Notes: generated from the sequence alone by a model not told the origin. Shown: positions 41,901 to 50,575, counted from the stretch's first letter. The stretch: 64,000 nucleotides of DNA from Streptomyces globisporus (GCA_014649555.1 BMTG01000001.1:1240001-1304000); one strand, 5' to 3'. Made by a program: numbers and translations.

Positions 41901-42266
41901 ATGCCCGTGGCAACAGCCGACCACCCTGGTACCGATGAGCCGAAACCGCTGATCGAAGCGGCGAATCGGCTCATGGACCGGCTTCCGGGGTACCGGGTGG
42001 AGATCATCGACGGCATGCTCTCCGTGGCGCCGCTCCGGGACGGCCCCCACGCCGACGCGCTGACCACGGTGATGCTCCCGCTCCTTTCCGCAGGTCTCAG
42101 CAACGGCGACACCGAAGTCGAGGTCCTCCAGGGCATCGGTCTCTGGCTCCCCAGCGGCCCCGAGTACTACGCCCCCGGCCGGCAGGCCCCGCTACCCGCC
42201 TCCATCGGCGCCGAAGTCTCCCTGGACGTCGACGAGATCGTGCGCGCGGGCAGCCCGAAACGCTGA
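41901..42266 (+). pseudogene. Uma2-family protein with a probable internal deletion
   Basis: A 121-residue reading frame with AGGAGG seven bases before its ATG. Residues 9-85 resemble the N-terminal part of Uma2 (DUF820) endonuclease-like proteins (EAANRLMDRLPGYRVEIIDGMLSVAP, then HADALTTVMLPLL). The protein then passes directly to a GAEVSLDVDEIVRAG end that resembles the C-terminus of that family. Full-length members have about 190 residues, and the central PD-(D/E)xK core (with its PDLxVV segment) is missing. The frame is open, so the deletion was in frame or the remnant is still translated. Nuclease activity is unlikely. Confidence 0.65.
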
Positions 42267-42279
42267 GGCCCGGGCGGGG

Positions 42280-42684
42280 TCACGCCGCCGCCAGCACCGC
42301 CCGCAGCGCGGCTATCCCCGCCAGCCACTCCTGGTCCGCCCCGGCGTCCGCCCACAGGTCCAGCGGCTCCGCGTTCTTCGCGGTGAGGCGGTCCAGGGCA
42401 CGGACGGCCAGCGGGCGCAGGTCGGTGGGGAGCGGGGGCAGGGGGTGCTTCGGGCCGTACGCCGTGGTGACGGGGTCGCCGCCGGGGCACTGGGCCGCGA
42501 CCAGCGCGGCGGCAGCCACCGCCTCCTCCCCGCCGTCCACGTAGTCCTCGGGGCCCGTGTCGGCCACGGCGGCCAGGACGTCCCGGAGCACGTCCGCCTT
42601 CCCGCCCGGCTCCGCGTCGTCGACCCGGCCGCCGAAGTCGGCCGCGGTGTCGTTGTCGAAGTGGCCGATGTCCCAGGCGCCCAT
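42280..42684 (-). CDS. DUF4259 family protein
   Basis: A 134-residue soluble protein starting MGAWDIGHFDNDTAADFGGRVDD, the hallmark of the DUF4259 family, followed by alternating helical segments rich in Ala and Asp. No catalytic motif is recognisable and the function is unknown. It lies 26 bases downstream of a methyltransferase gene on the same strand, so the two are probably cotranscribed. Confidence 0.85.
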   Translation of the reverse strand: MGAWDIGHFDNDTAADFGGRVDDAEPGGKADVLRDVLAAVADTGPEDYVDGGEEAVAAAALVAAQCPGGDPVTTAYGPKHPLPPLPTDLRPLAVRALDRLTAKNAEPLDLWADAGADQEWLAGIAALRAVLAAA

Positions 42685-42710
42685 GGGGTCCCCCTCAATC
42701 CGTGTGCCGG

Positions 42711-43433
42711 TCAGTCCGTCGCGCTGATGTCCCCATCCTCACAGCCGCCACTGACAACCGGCCTGCGCGCGAGGACGAACCCCTGCGGCGCCCGCTCCGG
42801 AAACGGCCCGTCCGTCTCCCGCTCCCGCCAGACCCGGGACACGCCCTCCAGGCCCGCGTCCCGCAGCAGTTCAGCGATCCTCTCCGGCTGCCGCCGGTGG
42901 AAGACGAGCGAGACCTCCAGGCCCCACGCCTCCGTCAGCCGCAGCGGCTCGTCGCCGACCTGGAAGCCCAGCTGTACGTAGCCGCCCGGGGCCAGCACGC
43001 GATGGAACTCCGCAAAGGCGCGCGGCAGTTCCTCGTCCGGGACGTGGATCGTCGAGTACCAGGCGAGCAGCCCGCCCAGCGAGGCGTCCGGCAGGTCGAG
43101 GGCGAGCATGGAGCCCTCCTCGAAGCGCAGCCCGGGATGCTCCCGCCGCGCCACCGCGACCATCTGCGGGGAGAGGTCGATCCCGAACACGTCCAGGCCC
43201 CGGCCGAGTCCGTGGAGGTGCTGGGTCACCCGGCCCGTTCCGCAGCCGACATCGGCCACCGGGAGGCCGCCGCCGCCCGCCGCCACCAGTTCGGCGAACG
43301 TACTCAGCAGAGCGCGCTCCAAAGGCTTGGCAGCCAGCTCGCCACGGGTGAAATCGACGTAGGCGGGGGCCATGGCGTCGTACGAGGTCCGGGTGGCGCG
43401 CAGAAAGCCGGGCGACAGGTCAGGGGTGGTCAT
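42711..43433 (-). CDS. Class I SAM-dependent methyltransferase
   Basis: A 240-residue methyltransferase. Motif I VADVGCGTGRVTQHL is near residues 59-73, the acidic loop FGIDLSPQMVAVARRE follows, then LAWYSTIHVPDEEL and a motif III FHRVLAPGGYVQLGF near 142-156. The start ATG at 43433 is followed closely by the typical SYDAMAPAYVDF segment. The substrate is unknown. The gene is followed by DUF4259 and lies downstream of the isochorismatase-like gene, beyond an 18-bp repeat. Confidence 0.9.
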   Translation of the reverse strand: MTTPDLSPGFLRATRTSYDAMAPAYVDFTRGELAAKPLERALLSTFAELVAAGGGGLPVADVGCGTGRVTQHLHGLGRGLDVFGIDLSPQMVAVARREHPGLRFEEGSMLALDLPDASLGGLLAWYSTIHVPDEELPRAFAEFHRVLAPGGYVQLGFQVGDEPLRLTEAWGLEVSLVFHRRQPERIAELLRDAGLEGVSRVWRERETDGPFPERAPQGFVLARRPVVSGGCEDGDISATD

Positions 43434-43481
43434 GGCGCATCACCCTAGGCGCCCGCCAAGCCTCCTGTCCCGGCATCAGGC

Positions 43482-43535
43482 GGCGCTCCGGTCACAGCCG
43501 GCGCTCCGGTCACGGCCGGGGCTCCGGTCACGGCC
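43482..43535. repeat. Three 18-bp tandem repeats across the isochorismatase-like stop codon
   Basis: Units at 43482-43499, 43500-43517 and 43518-43535 have the form ggcgctccggtcacrgcc. The stop codon of the gene at 43528 lies in the last unit. In another reading frame they would encode an AVTGAP repeat. Confidence 0.88.
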
Positions 43536-44169
43536 GGGCCAGGAGCTGCGTCTCCCAGGCGAAGGCCACACCCGAGGCGCCGCCGTGCTGGGCCTGCACC
43601 TCGATGGCCCCCTGAATCGTCTCCTCGCGGGCCCAGTCGCGCTGCCACTCGGCCATCACGGCCAGCCACGTGATCGGCACGACGCCCGCCTGGACCATGC
43701 GCCGCACCGCCATGTCGTGGGCCTCGGCCGACACGCCCCCGGACGCGTCGGTGACGGCGTAGACCTCGAACCCCTCACCCACCGCCTGGATGGCCGGCAT
43801 CGCGAGGCATATCTCCGTCCAGAGCCCGGCGAGGATCAGCTTCTTGCGGCCGGTCGCCTTGACGGCGTCGACGACGCGCTCGTCCTGCCAGGTGTTGATG
43901 AGCGTCCGGTCGATCGGCTTCTGCTCCGGGAACACGTCCTGGACGCCCTGGATCAGCAGGCCGCCGCGCTCCTCCAGCACCGTCGTCAGGACGGTCGGGA
44001 CGCCGTACGCCTTGGCGGCCTTGGCGAGCCCGACGACGTTGTTCACGATCATCGTCGGCTCATGGCTGTTCAGGTTGGCGAACTGGAACGGCTGATGGTC
44101 GATCAGCACCACGACGCTCTCCTCGGGCGTCAGCAGCGCGTCGAGTCCGGCCTTGTTCTGGGCGCTCAT
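43528..44169 (-). CDS. Isochorismatase-like cysteine hydrolase (YcaC type)
   Basis: A 213-residue hydrolase of the isochorismatase fold. Catalytic residues are visible: Asp in VVLIDHQPFQF near residue 24, Lys in VKATGRKKLILAG near 100 and Cys in GLWTEICLAMPA near 119. Length and the TEICLAM motif point to the YcaC-like branch, whose physiological substrates are unclear. GGAGGGAA precedes the ATG at 44169. It is divergent from a MarR regulator, and two operator-like sequences lie in between, so it is probably induced when that regulator binds a ligand. Confidence 0.88.
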   Translation of the reverse strand: MSAQNKAGLDALLTPEESVVVLIDHQPFQFANLNSHEPTMIVNNVVGLAKAAKAYGVPTVLTTVLEERGGLLIQGVQDVFPEQKPIDRTLINTWQDERVVDAVKATGRKKLILAGLWTEICLAMPAIQAVGEGFEVYAVTDASGGVSAEAHDMAVRRMVQAGVVPITWLAVMAEWQRDWAREETIQGAIEVQAQHGGASGVAFAWETQLLARP

Positions 44170-44188
44170 GGGAATTCCCTCCACCATT

Positions 44189-44238
44189 TGGTTGATGTGT
44201 CATCCACCCTAGATACGAGTGGTTGATGCGTCAACCAC
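44189..44238. promoter_or_regulatory. Paired MarR-type operator candidates
   Basis: A perfect palindrome with 8-bp arms (GTGGTTGA and TCAACCAC around TGCG) sits at 44219-44238. A degenerate copy (TGGTTGAT...CATCCAC) lies at 44189-44207. Both are in the divergent gap between the isochorismatase-like and MarR genes, about 30 bases apart. Confidence 0.65.
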
Positions 44239-44315
44239 GGCCGTGCGCTGGAGACTTGCCGCGAACTCCGGGCCTCCGATGGAGATGCCCGGGAAGGCCT
44301 CGCTACGCTCCTTGC

Positions 44316-44780
44316 ATGAACGCGACGCCTCGCTGGCTGAACCCGGAGCAGCAGGCCGCCTGGGACGGCTTCATCCGCATGCAGGAGAAGCTCATCGGAC
44401 GGCTCTCACGCCGGGTCCAGGCAGACTCCCGTATGTCCCCCGCCGACTACATCGTGCTGGCCAAGCTCACCGAGGCCGGCGGGCGCATGCGCTTCATGGA
44501 CCTGACCAAGCTGGTGGAGTGGGAGAAGAGCCGCATGTCCCACCAGGTGGCGCGGATGGCCAAGCGCGGCCTTGTGGCCAAGGAGGAGTGCCCCGACGAC
44601 GGACGCGGCGCGTTCATCGTCGCCACCCCGGCCGGCCGCGAGGCGATCGAGGAGGCCGCGCCCGTGCACGTCGAGCATGTCCGGCGGCTGTTCATCGACG
44701 CGCTCACCCAGGAGGAGCTGGACAGCCTGGCCCGGATCTCGAACCGCGTCCTCGCCCACCTGGAGAAGCAGCCCGACTGA
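44316..44780 (+). CDS. MarR-family transcriptional regulator
   Basis: A 154-residue MarR protein. The winged HTH is seen as SPADYIVLAKLTEAGGRMRFMDLTKLVEWEKSRMSHQVARMAKRG followed by the wing EECPDDGRGAFIVATPAGRE (about residues 41-108). The N-terminal WDGFIRMQEKLIGRL helix and the C-terminal helices provide the dimer interface. It probably represses the divergent isochorismatase-like gene through the TTGA/TCAA palindromes. Confidence 0.9.
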   Translation: MNATPRWLNPEQQAAWDGFIRMQEKLIGRLSRRVQADSRMSPADYIVLAKLTEAGGRMRFMDLTKLVEWEKSRMSHQVARMAKRGLVAKEECPDDGRGAFIVATPAGREAIEEAAPVHVEHVRRLFIDALTQEELDSLARISNRVLAHLEKQPD

Positions 44781-44788
44781 AGTTCAGC

Positions 44789-45328
44789 TCACGGCACGGG
44801 GGGAACCGTCACGCTCCCGGCCCACCGCCGCTCGCCGTCCTCCCATCCCCCGGTCGGACCGAGACCCGCCGCCACCGCCACCGCGGCGGACGCGGCGTGG
44901 TCGGGGTGGATGTGGGCGACGAGTTCCCGGACGCCCCCGGCCGAGACCAGGTGCGCCGCCAGGCCCTGCGCGGCCTCGCTCGCGTAACCCCGGCCCTGCC
45001 AGGGCGTTCCGACGACCCAGGCGATCTCCGCGCGAGGCCCTCGTACCGTCGCCTGGACATATCCGGCGAGGCTCCCGTCCTCACGGACCCGGAGCACCCA
45101 GTTCCACCACCGCTCCCCCGGGTCCGGCGACCCGGCGCACTGGCGCTCGTACCGGGCCCGCAGCGCGGCCGGGGCCGGCGGCTCGCCCCCGGTGAACACG
45201 TACAGCGCCGGGTCCGCGAGGACGGCCGCCATCTCCTCGGCGTACGCCGGTTCGAGGGGGAGCGCGTCGAGGCGGGCGGTGGTGAAGCGCGGCGGGGTGC
45301 TGGGCAGCGGGGCGGCGGTCGTCGGCAC
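44789..45328 (-). CDS. GNAT-family N-acetyltransferase
   Basis: A 179-residue acetyltransferase of the RimJ/RimL-like GNAT group. It begins with TTARLDALPLEPAYAEEM; the acetyl-CoA pyrophosphate-binding motif reads VGTPWQGRGYASEAAQGL near residues 111-128, followed by HIHPDHAASAAVAVAAGL. Substrate unknown. It converges with the MarR gene, only 8 bases apart. Confidence 0.88.
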   Translation of the reverse strand: MPTTAAPLPSTPPRFTTARLDALPLEPAYAEEMAAVLADPALYVFTGGEPPAPAALRARYERQCAGSPDPGERWWNWVLRVREDGSLAGYVQATVRGPRAEIAWVVGTPWQGRGYASEAAQGLAAHLVSAGGVRELVAHIHPDHAASAAVAVAAGLGPTGGWEDGERRWAGSVTVPPVP

Positions 45329-45397
45329 GCTGCCCGACCCTACGCGGCCCGCACCCGCCCCGACCGCCCTTTTCCGGCCCAGTGGCCGTTCAGCCCC

Positions 45398-46264
45398 TCA
45401 CCGGCTCAGCCGCTGGAAGCGGCGGACCGCCAGCGGCAGGAACACCAGCGTGATCACCAGCGGCCACACGACCGCCATCAGCAGCGCGTGCTGCTCGACC
45501 CAGGTCCCGCCGCCCGCCACGGGGTTGCCGAACAGTTCGCGCGTCGCCGTCGCGGTCGAGGAGATCGGGTTCCAGGCCGCGCCGAAGCCGAGCCAGTCGG
45601 GCATCAGGGACGGCGAGACGAAGGTGCTGGAGATCATGGTGAAGGGGAAGGCGACCGCGTACAGCCCGCCCGCCGCCTCCGGGGTGGGGACCAGCATGCC
45701 GAGCCAGACGCCGACCCAGATCAGGCTGAACCGCAGCAGCAGGAGGAGCCCGAACGCCCCGAGCGCGCCCGGCACGCCGCCGTCCGCGCGCCAGCCGATC
45801 AGCAGGGCCGTGACGGCCAGGATGGTCAGTTCGGCGGCGGCCACCACCAGGTCGGCCGCCCCGCGCCCCGAGGCGAACGCGGACGGGGCCATCGGCATCG
45901 ACCGGAAGCGGTCGACGACCCCCTTCGAGGCGTCGGTGACGACGGCCACGGCGGTGTTCATGAAGCCCATGGCCATGGTCATCGCGAACATGCCGGGCAT
46001 CAGGAACTCCCGGTAGTCCCCGCCCCCGGGCACCTTCATCGCGCTGCCGAAGACATAGCCGTACAGCAGGAGCGAGAGGATCGGGAAGCCGAGCTGCCAG
46101 ACGATCGCGACGGGCCGGCGCCGGTAGTGGGTGAGGGTGCGGCGGGTGATGTTCCAGCAGTCGGAGACGGCCCAGTAGGCGAGTCCGTGGCCGCGGTCGG
46201 GCCCGGGGCCGTCTCCGGGGCGGCGTACGTCGGTCGTCGCGGGATTGCGTTCGAGTGTCGTCAT
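45398..46264 (-). CDS. ABC-2 type transporter permease (DrrB-like)
   Basis: A 288-residue membrane protein with about six TM helices. Residues 1-30 are cytoplasmic; [33 protein letters not shown] leads into TM1, and [20 protein letters not shown] near residue 120 is the conserved ABC-2 permease loop seen in DrrB and DrrB-like exporters. The ATG overlaps the ATPase stop (ATGA), so both are made in step. With the ATPase it forms a drug or metabolite exporter under TetR control. Confidence 0.92.
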   Translation of the reverse strand: MTTLERNPATTDVRRPGDGPGPDRGHGLAYWAVSDCWNITRRTLTHYRRRPVAIVWQLGFPILSLLLYGYVFGSAMKVPGGGDYREFLMPGMFAMTMAMGFMNTAVAVVTDASKGVVDRFRSMPMAPSAFASGRGAADLVVAAAELTILAVTALLIGWRADGGVPGALGAFGLLLLLRFSLIWVGVWLGMLVPTPEAAGGLYAVAFPFTMISSTFVSPSLMPDWLGFGAAWNPISSTATATRELFGNPVAGGGTWVEQHALLMAVVWPLVITLVFLPLAVRRFQRLSR

Positions 46265-47256
46265 GCCGCCGCCACCTCCGGGGCGTCGTGGTTCTCGGTG
46301 CCGTGGCCCGTCAGCCGCAGGAACACGTCGTCCAGGCTCGGCCGGCGCAGCCCGATGTCCTCCACCGCGATGCCGTCGTCCTGGAGGCTCCGGACCACCT
46401 CGGTGAGCGCGGCCACCCGGTCGGCGACCTGGGCGTGCACCCGGCGGGTGGGGGTGTCGGTGACGACGAGCCCGCCCCCGGCCACCCGGTCGACGGTCTT
46501 CGCCACCGCGTCGAGGTCCCCCGGGTCGGCGGCGACGACCTCGATCCGGTCGCCGCCGACCCTGTTCTTCAGCGCGTCCGGGGTGTCGTCGGCGATGGCC
46601 CGCCCCCGGTCGATGACGGTGATGTGCGAGGCGAGCCGGTCCGCCTCTTCGAGGTACTGCGTGGTCAGCAGCACCGTCGTGCCGCCCGCCACCAGCGCCC
46701 GGACCGCCTCCCAGACCTCGCCCCGGCTTCGCGGGTCGAGCCCGGTCGTCGGCTCGTCCAGGAAGAGCACATCGGGCTGGAGGATCATCGAGGAGGCGAG
46801 GTCGAGCCGGCGCCGCATGCCGCCGCTGTACTCCGTGGCGGCCTTGTCGGCCGCCTCGGTCAGGCCGAACCGGTCCAGCAGCTCCCCGGCGCGCTGCCGG
46901 GCCGGTCGGTTGCCCAGGTGGAAGAGGCGCCCGAACATCTCCAGGTTCTGCCGCCCGGTGAGGCCTTCGTCGACGGCGGCGTACTGGCCGGTGAGCCCGA
47001 TCCGGCCCCGTACGCGGCGGGGGTCGCGGGCCACGTCGAGCCCGGCCACCTCGGCCCGGCCCGCGTCGTACCGCAGGAGGGTGGCGAGGACCCGCACGGC
47101 GGTGGTCTTGCCGGCCCCGTTCGGGCCGAGCAGGCCGTGGACGGTGCCGGGGCGGACGGCGAGGTCGAACCCGTCGAGCGCCCGCTTCTCCTTGTACTGC
47201 TTCACGACGCCCTCGGCGAGCACCGCGTATCCGGATGTGGATGTGGATGCAGACAT
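46261..47256 (-). CDS. ABC transporter ATP-binding protein (DrrA-like)
   Basis: A 331-residue ATPase. Walker A is [11 protein letters not shown] near residues 43-53, the signature is [12 protein letters not shown] near 143, Walker B is [22 protein letters not shown] near 165-183, and the switch His sits in [13 protein letters not shown]. The C-terminal DrrA-type domain ends in [16 protein letters not shown]. It energises the permease downstream. A pair of palindromic TetR sites lies in the divergent gap with the regulator at 47383. Confidence 0.94.
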   Translation of the reverse strand: MSASTSTSGYAVLAEGVVKQYKEKRALDGFDLAVRPGTVHGLLGPNGAGKTTAVRVLATLLRYDAGRAEVAGLDVARDPRRVRGRIGLTGQYAAVDEGLTGRQNLEMFGRLFHLGNRPARQRAGELLDRFGLTEAADKAATEYSGGMRRRLDLASSMILQPDVLFLDEPTTGLDPRSRGEVWEAVRALVAGGTTVLLTTQYLEEADRLASHITVIDRGRAIADDTPDALKNRVGGDRIEVVAADPGDLDAVAKTVDRVAGGGLVVTDTPTRRVHAQVADRVAALTEVVRSLQDDGIAVEDIGLRRPSLDDVFLRLTGHGTENHDAPEVAAA

Positions 47257-47316
47257 GGCGTACCCCCTGATTCCGCTCGATGCCGACAGATCGGCCGCAG
47301 ATCGGCCACCTGAACT

Positions 47317-47352
47317 GAGTACACCGTACCCTATTCTGAGTACGGTGTACTC
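47317..47352. promoter_or_regulatory. TetR operator: two palindromes forming a 13-bp inverted repeat
   Basis: GAGTACACCGTAC at 47317-47329 and its exact complement at 47340-47352 are 10 bases apart. Each half is itself nearly palindromic (GTAC-ACC-GTAC and GAGTAC-GGT-GTACTC), so two repressor dimers could bind side by side. It lies 30 bases before the regulator start and 60 bases before the ABC ATPase start. Confidence 0.75.
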
Positions 47353-47382
47353 ACTTTCTTTCCGGCCGACTACGCTGAGCCC

Positions 47383-48195
47383 ATGACGAACGACGGAACG
47401 ACAGCCGGGGCAGCGTCGAAGGCGGACGGGTCGGCCACCGGGAGCGGTGACATCGCGCGCAGCCTGGAGCTCTTGTGGGGCACCGGCGAACGCCCCAGCC
47501 GCGGCCCGAAACCGGGGCTGACCCTGGACCGGATCGTCACCGTCGCCGTCGCCGTCGCGGACGCGGAGGGGCTGGCCGCCGTCTCGATGCGCCGGCTCTC
47601 CACCGAGCTGGGCACGGGCACGATGTCGCTCTACCGGTACGTCCCCGGCAAATCCGAGCTGCTGGACCTGATGTTCGACCGCGTGCTCGGCGAACCGTTC
47701 GCCGACCACCCCGGCGAGCCCCCCGCCGACTGGCGCGAGGCGGTCGACCGGATGGCCCGGGGCCACCTGGACACCCTGCGCCGCCACCCCTGGCTGCTGA
47801 AGATCAACCAGGCCCGTACGGTGCTCGGCCCCAGCGCCCTGCGCGGACTGGAGCTCGCGCTCACGGGCCTGCGCGGGATGGGCCTGCGGGACCCGGAGCT
47901 GATCGGCGTGATCATCACGGTGAACAGCTTCGTGGAGGGCCTCGCCCGCACCCGGGCCGACGAGGCGGAGGCGGTGGCGCAGACCGGGCTGAGCGACGAG
48001 GCGTTCTGGGACAACCAGCGGCCCTACCTGGAGCGGGCCATGCTCAGCGGCGCATACCCGATGATGGCGACCATGGCGGAGGACACCTTCGACTCCGAGT
48101 TCGACCACTTCGAGTTCGGGCTGCAACGGCTGATCGCCGGGTTCGACACGCTGGTCCGGGAGCGGGCGGCGGAACGGGCCGCGTCCCGCACATGA
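47383..48195 (+). CDS. TetR-family regulator of the ABC exporter
   Basis: A 270-residue TetR protein with an N-terminal extension of about 45 residues. The HTH is LTLDRIVTVAVAVADAEGLAAVSMRRLSTELGTGTMSLYRYVPGKSELLDLM, near residues 46-98, followed by a TetR_C-type ligand domain. It is divergent from the DrrA/DrrB-like pair, the standard arrangement of a drug-responsive repressor, and the perfect inverted repeat between them is its probable operator. The ligand is unknown. Confidence 0.92.
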   Translation: MTNDGTTAGAASKADGSATGSGDIARSLELLWGTGERPSRGPKPGLTLDRIVTVAVAVADAEGLAAVSMRRLSTELGTGTMSLYRYVPGKSELLDLMFDRVLGEPFADHPGEPPADWREAVDRMARGHLDTLRRHPWLLKINQARTVLGPSALRGLELALTGLRGMGLRDPELIGVIITVNSFVEGLARTRADEAEAVAQTGLSDEAFWDNQRPYLERAMLSGAYPMMATMAEDTFDSEFDHFEFGLQRLIAGFDTLVRERAAERAASRT

Positions 48196-48226
48196 CAGGT
48201 CGGCAGGACCGTGTCCCAATGGATAT

Positions 48227-48628
48227 ATGGACGCCAGCCGGGAGCTCGCTCCTTTCGTCAAGCAGTACGCCGTCCTGCTGAGCAGCCGCCGGCAGGACGG
48301 GACCTCCGTCGGAACGCCGGTCAACATCGCCGTCGAGGGCGATCACGCGTTCATCCGCACGTTCTCCTCCGCCTGGAAGGTCGAGCGGATGCGCAACCAC
48401 CCGCGGGTGGAGCTCGCCCCCTGCACGGTGCGGGGTGTCCCGACCGGACCGCGGATCAGGGCGCACGCGCGGCTGCTGCGGCCGGGCACGAAGGAGAACA
48501 CGCACGCGGCGCGGATGCTGTCGCGCAAGTACCCGGTGGTGCAGGGCGTGCTGGTCCCGCTCGCGCACCGGCTGAAGCGGGACCGGACGCTGCACTACGA
48601 GGTGTGGCCGGTGACGGACGAGGACTGA
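48227..48628 (+). CDS. PPOX-class F420-dependent oxidoreductase-like protein
   Basis: A 133-residue split-barrel protein. VLLSSRRQDGTSVGTPVNIAVEGDHAFIRTF near residues 16-46 and the KVERMRNHPRVELAPCTVRG segment near 50-69 are typical of the F420-dependent PPOX group in actinobacteria, which reduce or oxidise small molecules using the deazaflavin F420. No substrate is predictable. Tandem 16-bp repeats start right after its stop codon. Confidence 0.87.
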   Translation: MDASRELAPFVKQYAVLLSSRRQDGTSVGTPVNIAVEGDHAFIRTFSSAWKVERMRNHPRVELAPCTVRGVPTGPRIRAHARLLRPGTKENTHAARMLSRKYPVVQGVLVPLAHRLKRDRTLHYEVWPVTDED

Positions 48629-48698
48629 GGGAACCAGGGCCGAGCGGAACCAGGCCCGAGGGGAACCAGCGCGTCCGGGCCCCAGCGCGTCCGGGCCC
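48629..48698. repeat. 16-bp tandem repeats between two convergent stop codons
   Basis: Two near-identical 16-bp units (48629-48644 and 48645-48660) are followed by a partial third, then by two perfect copies of a different 16-bp unit (48667-48682 and 48683-48698). The array begins directly after one stop codon and ends directly before the convergent TAG at 48699. Confidence 0.88.
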
Positions 48699-49721
48699 CT
48701 ACCCCTGCCCCCGCTTCCGCCGGAGCGCGAACCACAGGACGCCCACCCCGACGACGATCGCCGCCCCGAGCCCCGCACTGCCCTTGCCGTCGCCCTCCTC
48801 GCCACCGCCCTGGTCACCGGCTTCGCCCCCGGCACTCCCCGATGGCTTCCCCTGCTCCTGACCGCCCCCGGAGCCGCCGCCCTCCACCTCCACCCGGACG
48901 ACCTCGCTCCGCGCCCCCTCCGAGCCGAACATCAGGGCCGAGCCGTCCGCCGTGTACGTCACGGACTCGGCCTGTCGCTGGAACGGGGCGGCGACGGACC
49001 GGTCCTCGCCCAGGCGGCCGTTCTCGAAGGCGTACTCGCGGGCGCTGAAGTACGAGCGCAGCACCAGGCGTTTCCCGTCGGGCGAGAAGGCCCCGTCCGT
49101 GACCCACGGCACCTCGTCCACCCGCCGGAAGGTGTTCACGGCACCGGCGGTCAGCTTCGCGGGCCCTTCGTAGAGGCCGCCGCCGTCCTCGTTCTTGGAG
49201 GCGATGTAGACGCGGCCGGTCTTCGGGTGGACCATCAGCGCCTCGGCGTTGCGGGCCCCGTCGGCGTACTTCACGTCGTACTGGACGGCGTCGACGGTGG
49301 CGTCGCGCAGCTCCTTCGGCTCGGGGAAGCGGTAGATCCAGACATGGCTCCAGGTGCCGTCGAGGTTGTCCCCGATGTCGCCGACGTAGAGGTCGCCGTC
49401 GGGCCCGATGGAGATGCCCTCGACATCGCGCGGCTCCCCCACACCCCGCATGGTGATGGTCGCGAGGGTCTTGCCCGTACGGGAGTCGACGGCGAAGACG
49501 TAGGGGCCGTCGTCGCTGTCGTTGTGCGTCCAGTAGACGCCGGGGTGGGCGCGGCTGGCGGCGAGGCCGCTGGACTCGGTGATACGGGGGTCCTCGATCG
49601 TGAAGTCACGGTCGGGCCGCCCGTCGTCGGCCACGGCCGGGCCGGCCCCGGCGAACAGCAGAACAGCGGCGGCGAGGGCGGCAGCACGGGTGCCCGTCGG
49701 CCCGGTCGGATGGAGGCGCAT
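48699..49721 (-). CDS. Secreted, membrane-anchored beta-propeller-like protein
   Basis: A 340-residue exported protein. A signal peptide (AAALAAAVLLFAGAGPAVADDG) ends near residue 32. Blade-like repeats follow: SGLAASRAHPGVYWTHNDSDDG, VEGISIGPDGDLYVGDIGDN, EALMVHPKTGRVYIASKN and DGAFSPDGKRLVLRSY. After a Gly/Glu-rich linker (about 280-312) there is one C-terminal TM helix GAAIVVGVGVLWFAL and a basic tail, so it is held on the outer face of the membrane. The function is unknown; related proteins resemble SdiA-regulated or phytase-like propellers. Confidence 0.85.
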   Translation of the reverse strand: MRLHPTGPTGTRAAALAAAVLLFAGAGPAVADDGRPDRDFTIEDPRITESSGLAASRAHPGVYWTHNDSDDGPYVFAVDSRTGKTLATITMRGVGEPRDVEGISIGPDGDLYVGDIGDNLDGTWSHVWIYRFPEPKELRDATVDAVQYDVKYADGARNAEALMVHPKTGRVYIASKNEDGGGLYEGPAKLTAGAVNTFRRVDEVPWVTDGAFSPDGKRLVLRSYFSAREYAFENGRLGEDRSVAAPFQRQAESVTYTADGSALMFGSEGARSEVVRVEVEGGGSGGGQEQGKPSGSAGGEAGDQGGGEEGDGKGSAGLGAAIVVGVGVLWFALRRKRGQG

Positions 49722-49779
49722 GGCTCAAGTGTCCATCGTCACGTCGCAGGCCGGAGCGGTGATCGGCCATGATGACGCC

Positions 49780-50508
49780 ATGCGTTTCCTCTTCGTCGGC
49801 GATTCCATGACCATCGGGCACGCCGGCGACTTCACCTGGCGTTACCGGATGTGGCAGCACCTGGAGGCGTTCCCCGGTCTCCCGTACGAGATCGTCGGCC
49901 CGCGCTCGACGCTGTACGACGCCGAGGCGGGCGCCCCGGTCTCCCACGCGTACGCCGACCCGTCCTTCCCGCCCGCCGCCCGCCGCCATCTGTCCGGCTG
50001 GGGCGAGGGCTGGCTGCACATGGCCCCGGTGATCGCGGACGCGGTGCGCGAGACGGAGGCGGACGTCCTGCTGGTCTCGCTGGGCCTGATAGACCTCGGC
50101 TTCTACACGGACGCCGAGCAGACGGCGGCGAACGCCCGCGCGTTCATCACGGCGGCGCGCACGGCGAACCCGCGTCTGCGGATGGTCCTGCTCCCGGTGA
50201 TACCGAACATCCGGGCCGGGACGGACGCCCCCTTCGCCGCCTCCTGCGCCCGCTTCAACGAACTGCTGGCCAAGGCGGTGGCGGACCTGGACACCGCGTC
50301 CTCCCCACTCCTGCTGGCCTCGCGTCCGCCCGGCTACGACATCCACGCGGACACGTACGACGGCACGCACCCCGGCCCGAGCGGCGAGCACCTCCTGGCG
50401 GCGGCGTTCGCCGACGCGATGCACCAGGCGTGGGGCCTGGGCGGCCCGTACGCGGGCGGGGTCACGGCACGGGTACCGGCGCAGGCACAGGTCTCGGCCC
50501 CGGTCTGA
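49780..50508 (+). CDS. SGNH/GDSL-type esterase
   Basis: A 242-residue hydrolase without a signal peptide. Block I has the catalytic Ser in FVGDSMTIGHAGD at residues 6-17, and block V has the Asp/His pair in DGTHPGPSGEHLLAA near 201. The body contains VSLGLIDLGF, where the SGNH Asn block might be expected to read GxND; here the Asn is not obvious. Substrate unknown. It is divergent from the propeller gene. Confidence 0.85.
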   Translation: MRFLFVGDSMTIGHAGDFTWRYRMWQHLEAFPGLPYEIVGPRSTLYDAEAGAPVSHAYADPSFPPAARRHLSGWGEGWLHMAPVIADAVRETEADVLLVSLGLIDLGFYTDAEQTAANARAFITAARTANPRLRMVLLPVIPNIRAGTDAPFAASCARFNELLAKAVADLDTASSPLLLASRPPGYDIHADTYDGTHPGPSGEHLLAAAFADAMHQAWGLGGPYAGGVTARVPAQAQVSAPV

Positions 50509-50575
50509 CCCTCGTCCGTCAGGAGTCCGGCTCGGTACAGGCCACCGCACCCGGTACGCCTCGACCCGGTGGTCC

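Noticed and set aside
46261-48327. Fusion of an extra N-terminal domain to the ABC ATPase
   Set aside because: The upstream extension crosses a perfect TetR operator and runs antisense to the TetR gene; the ATG at 47256 gives the usual DrrA length.
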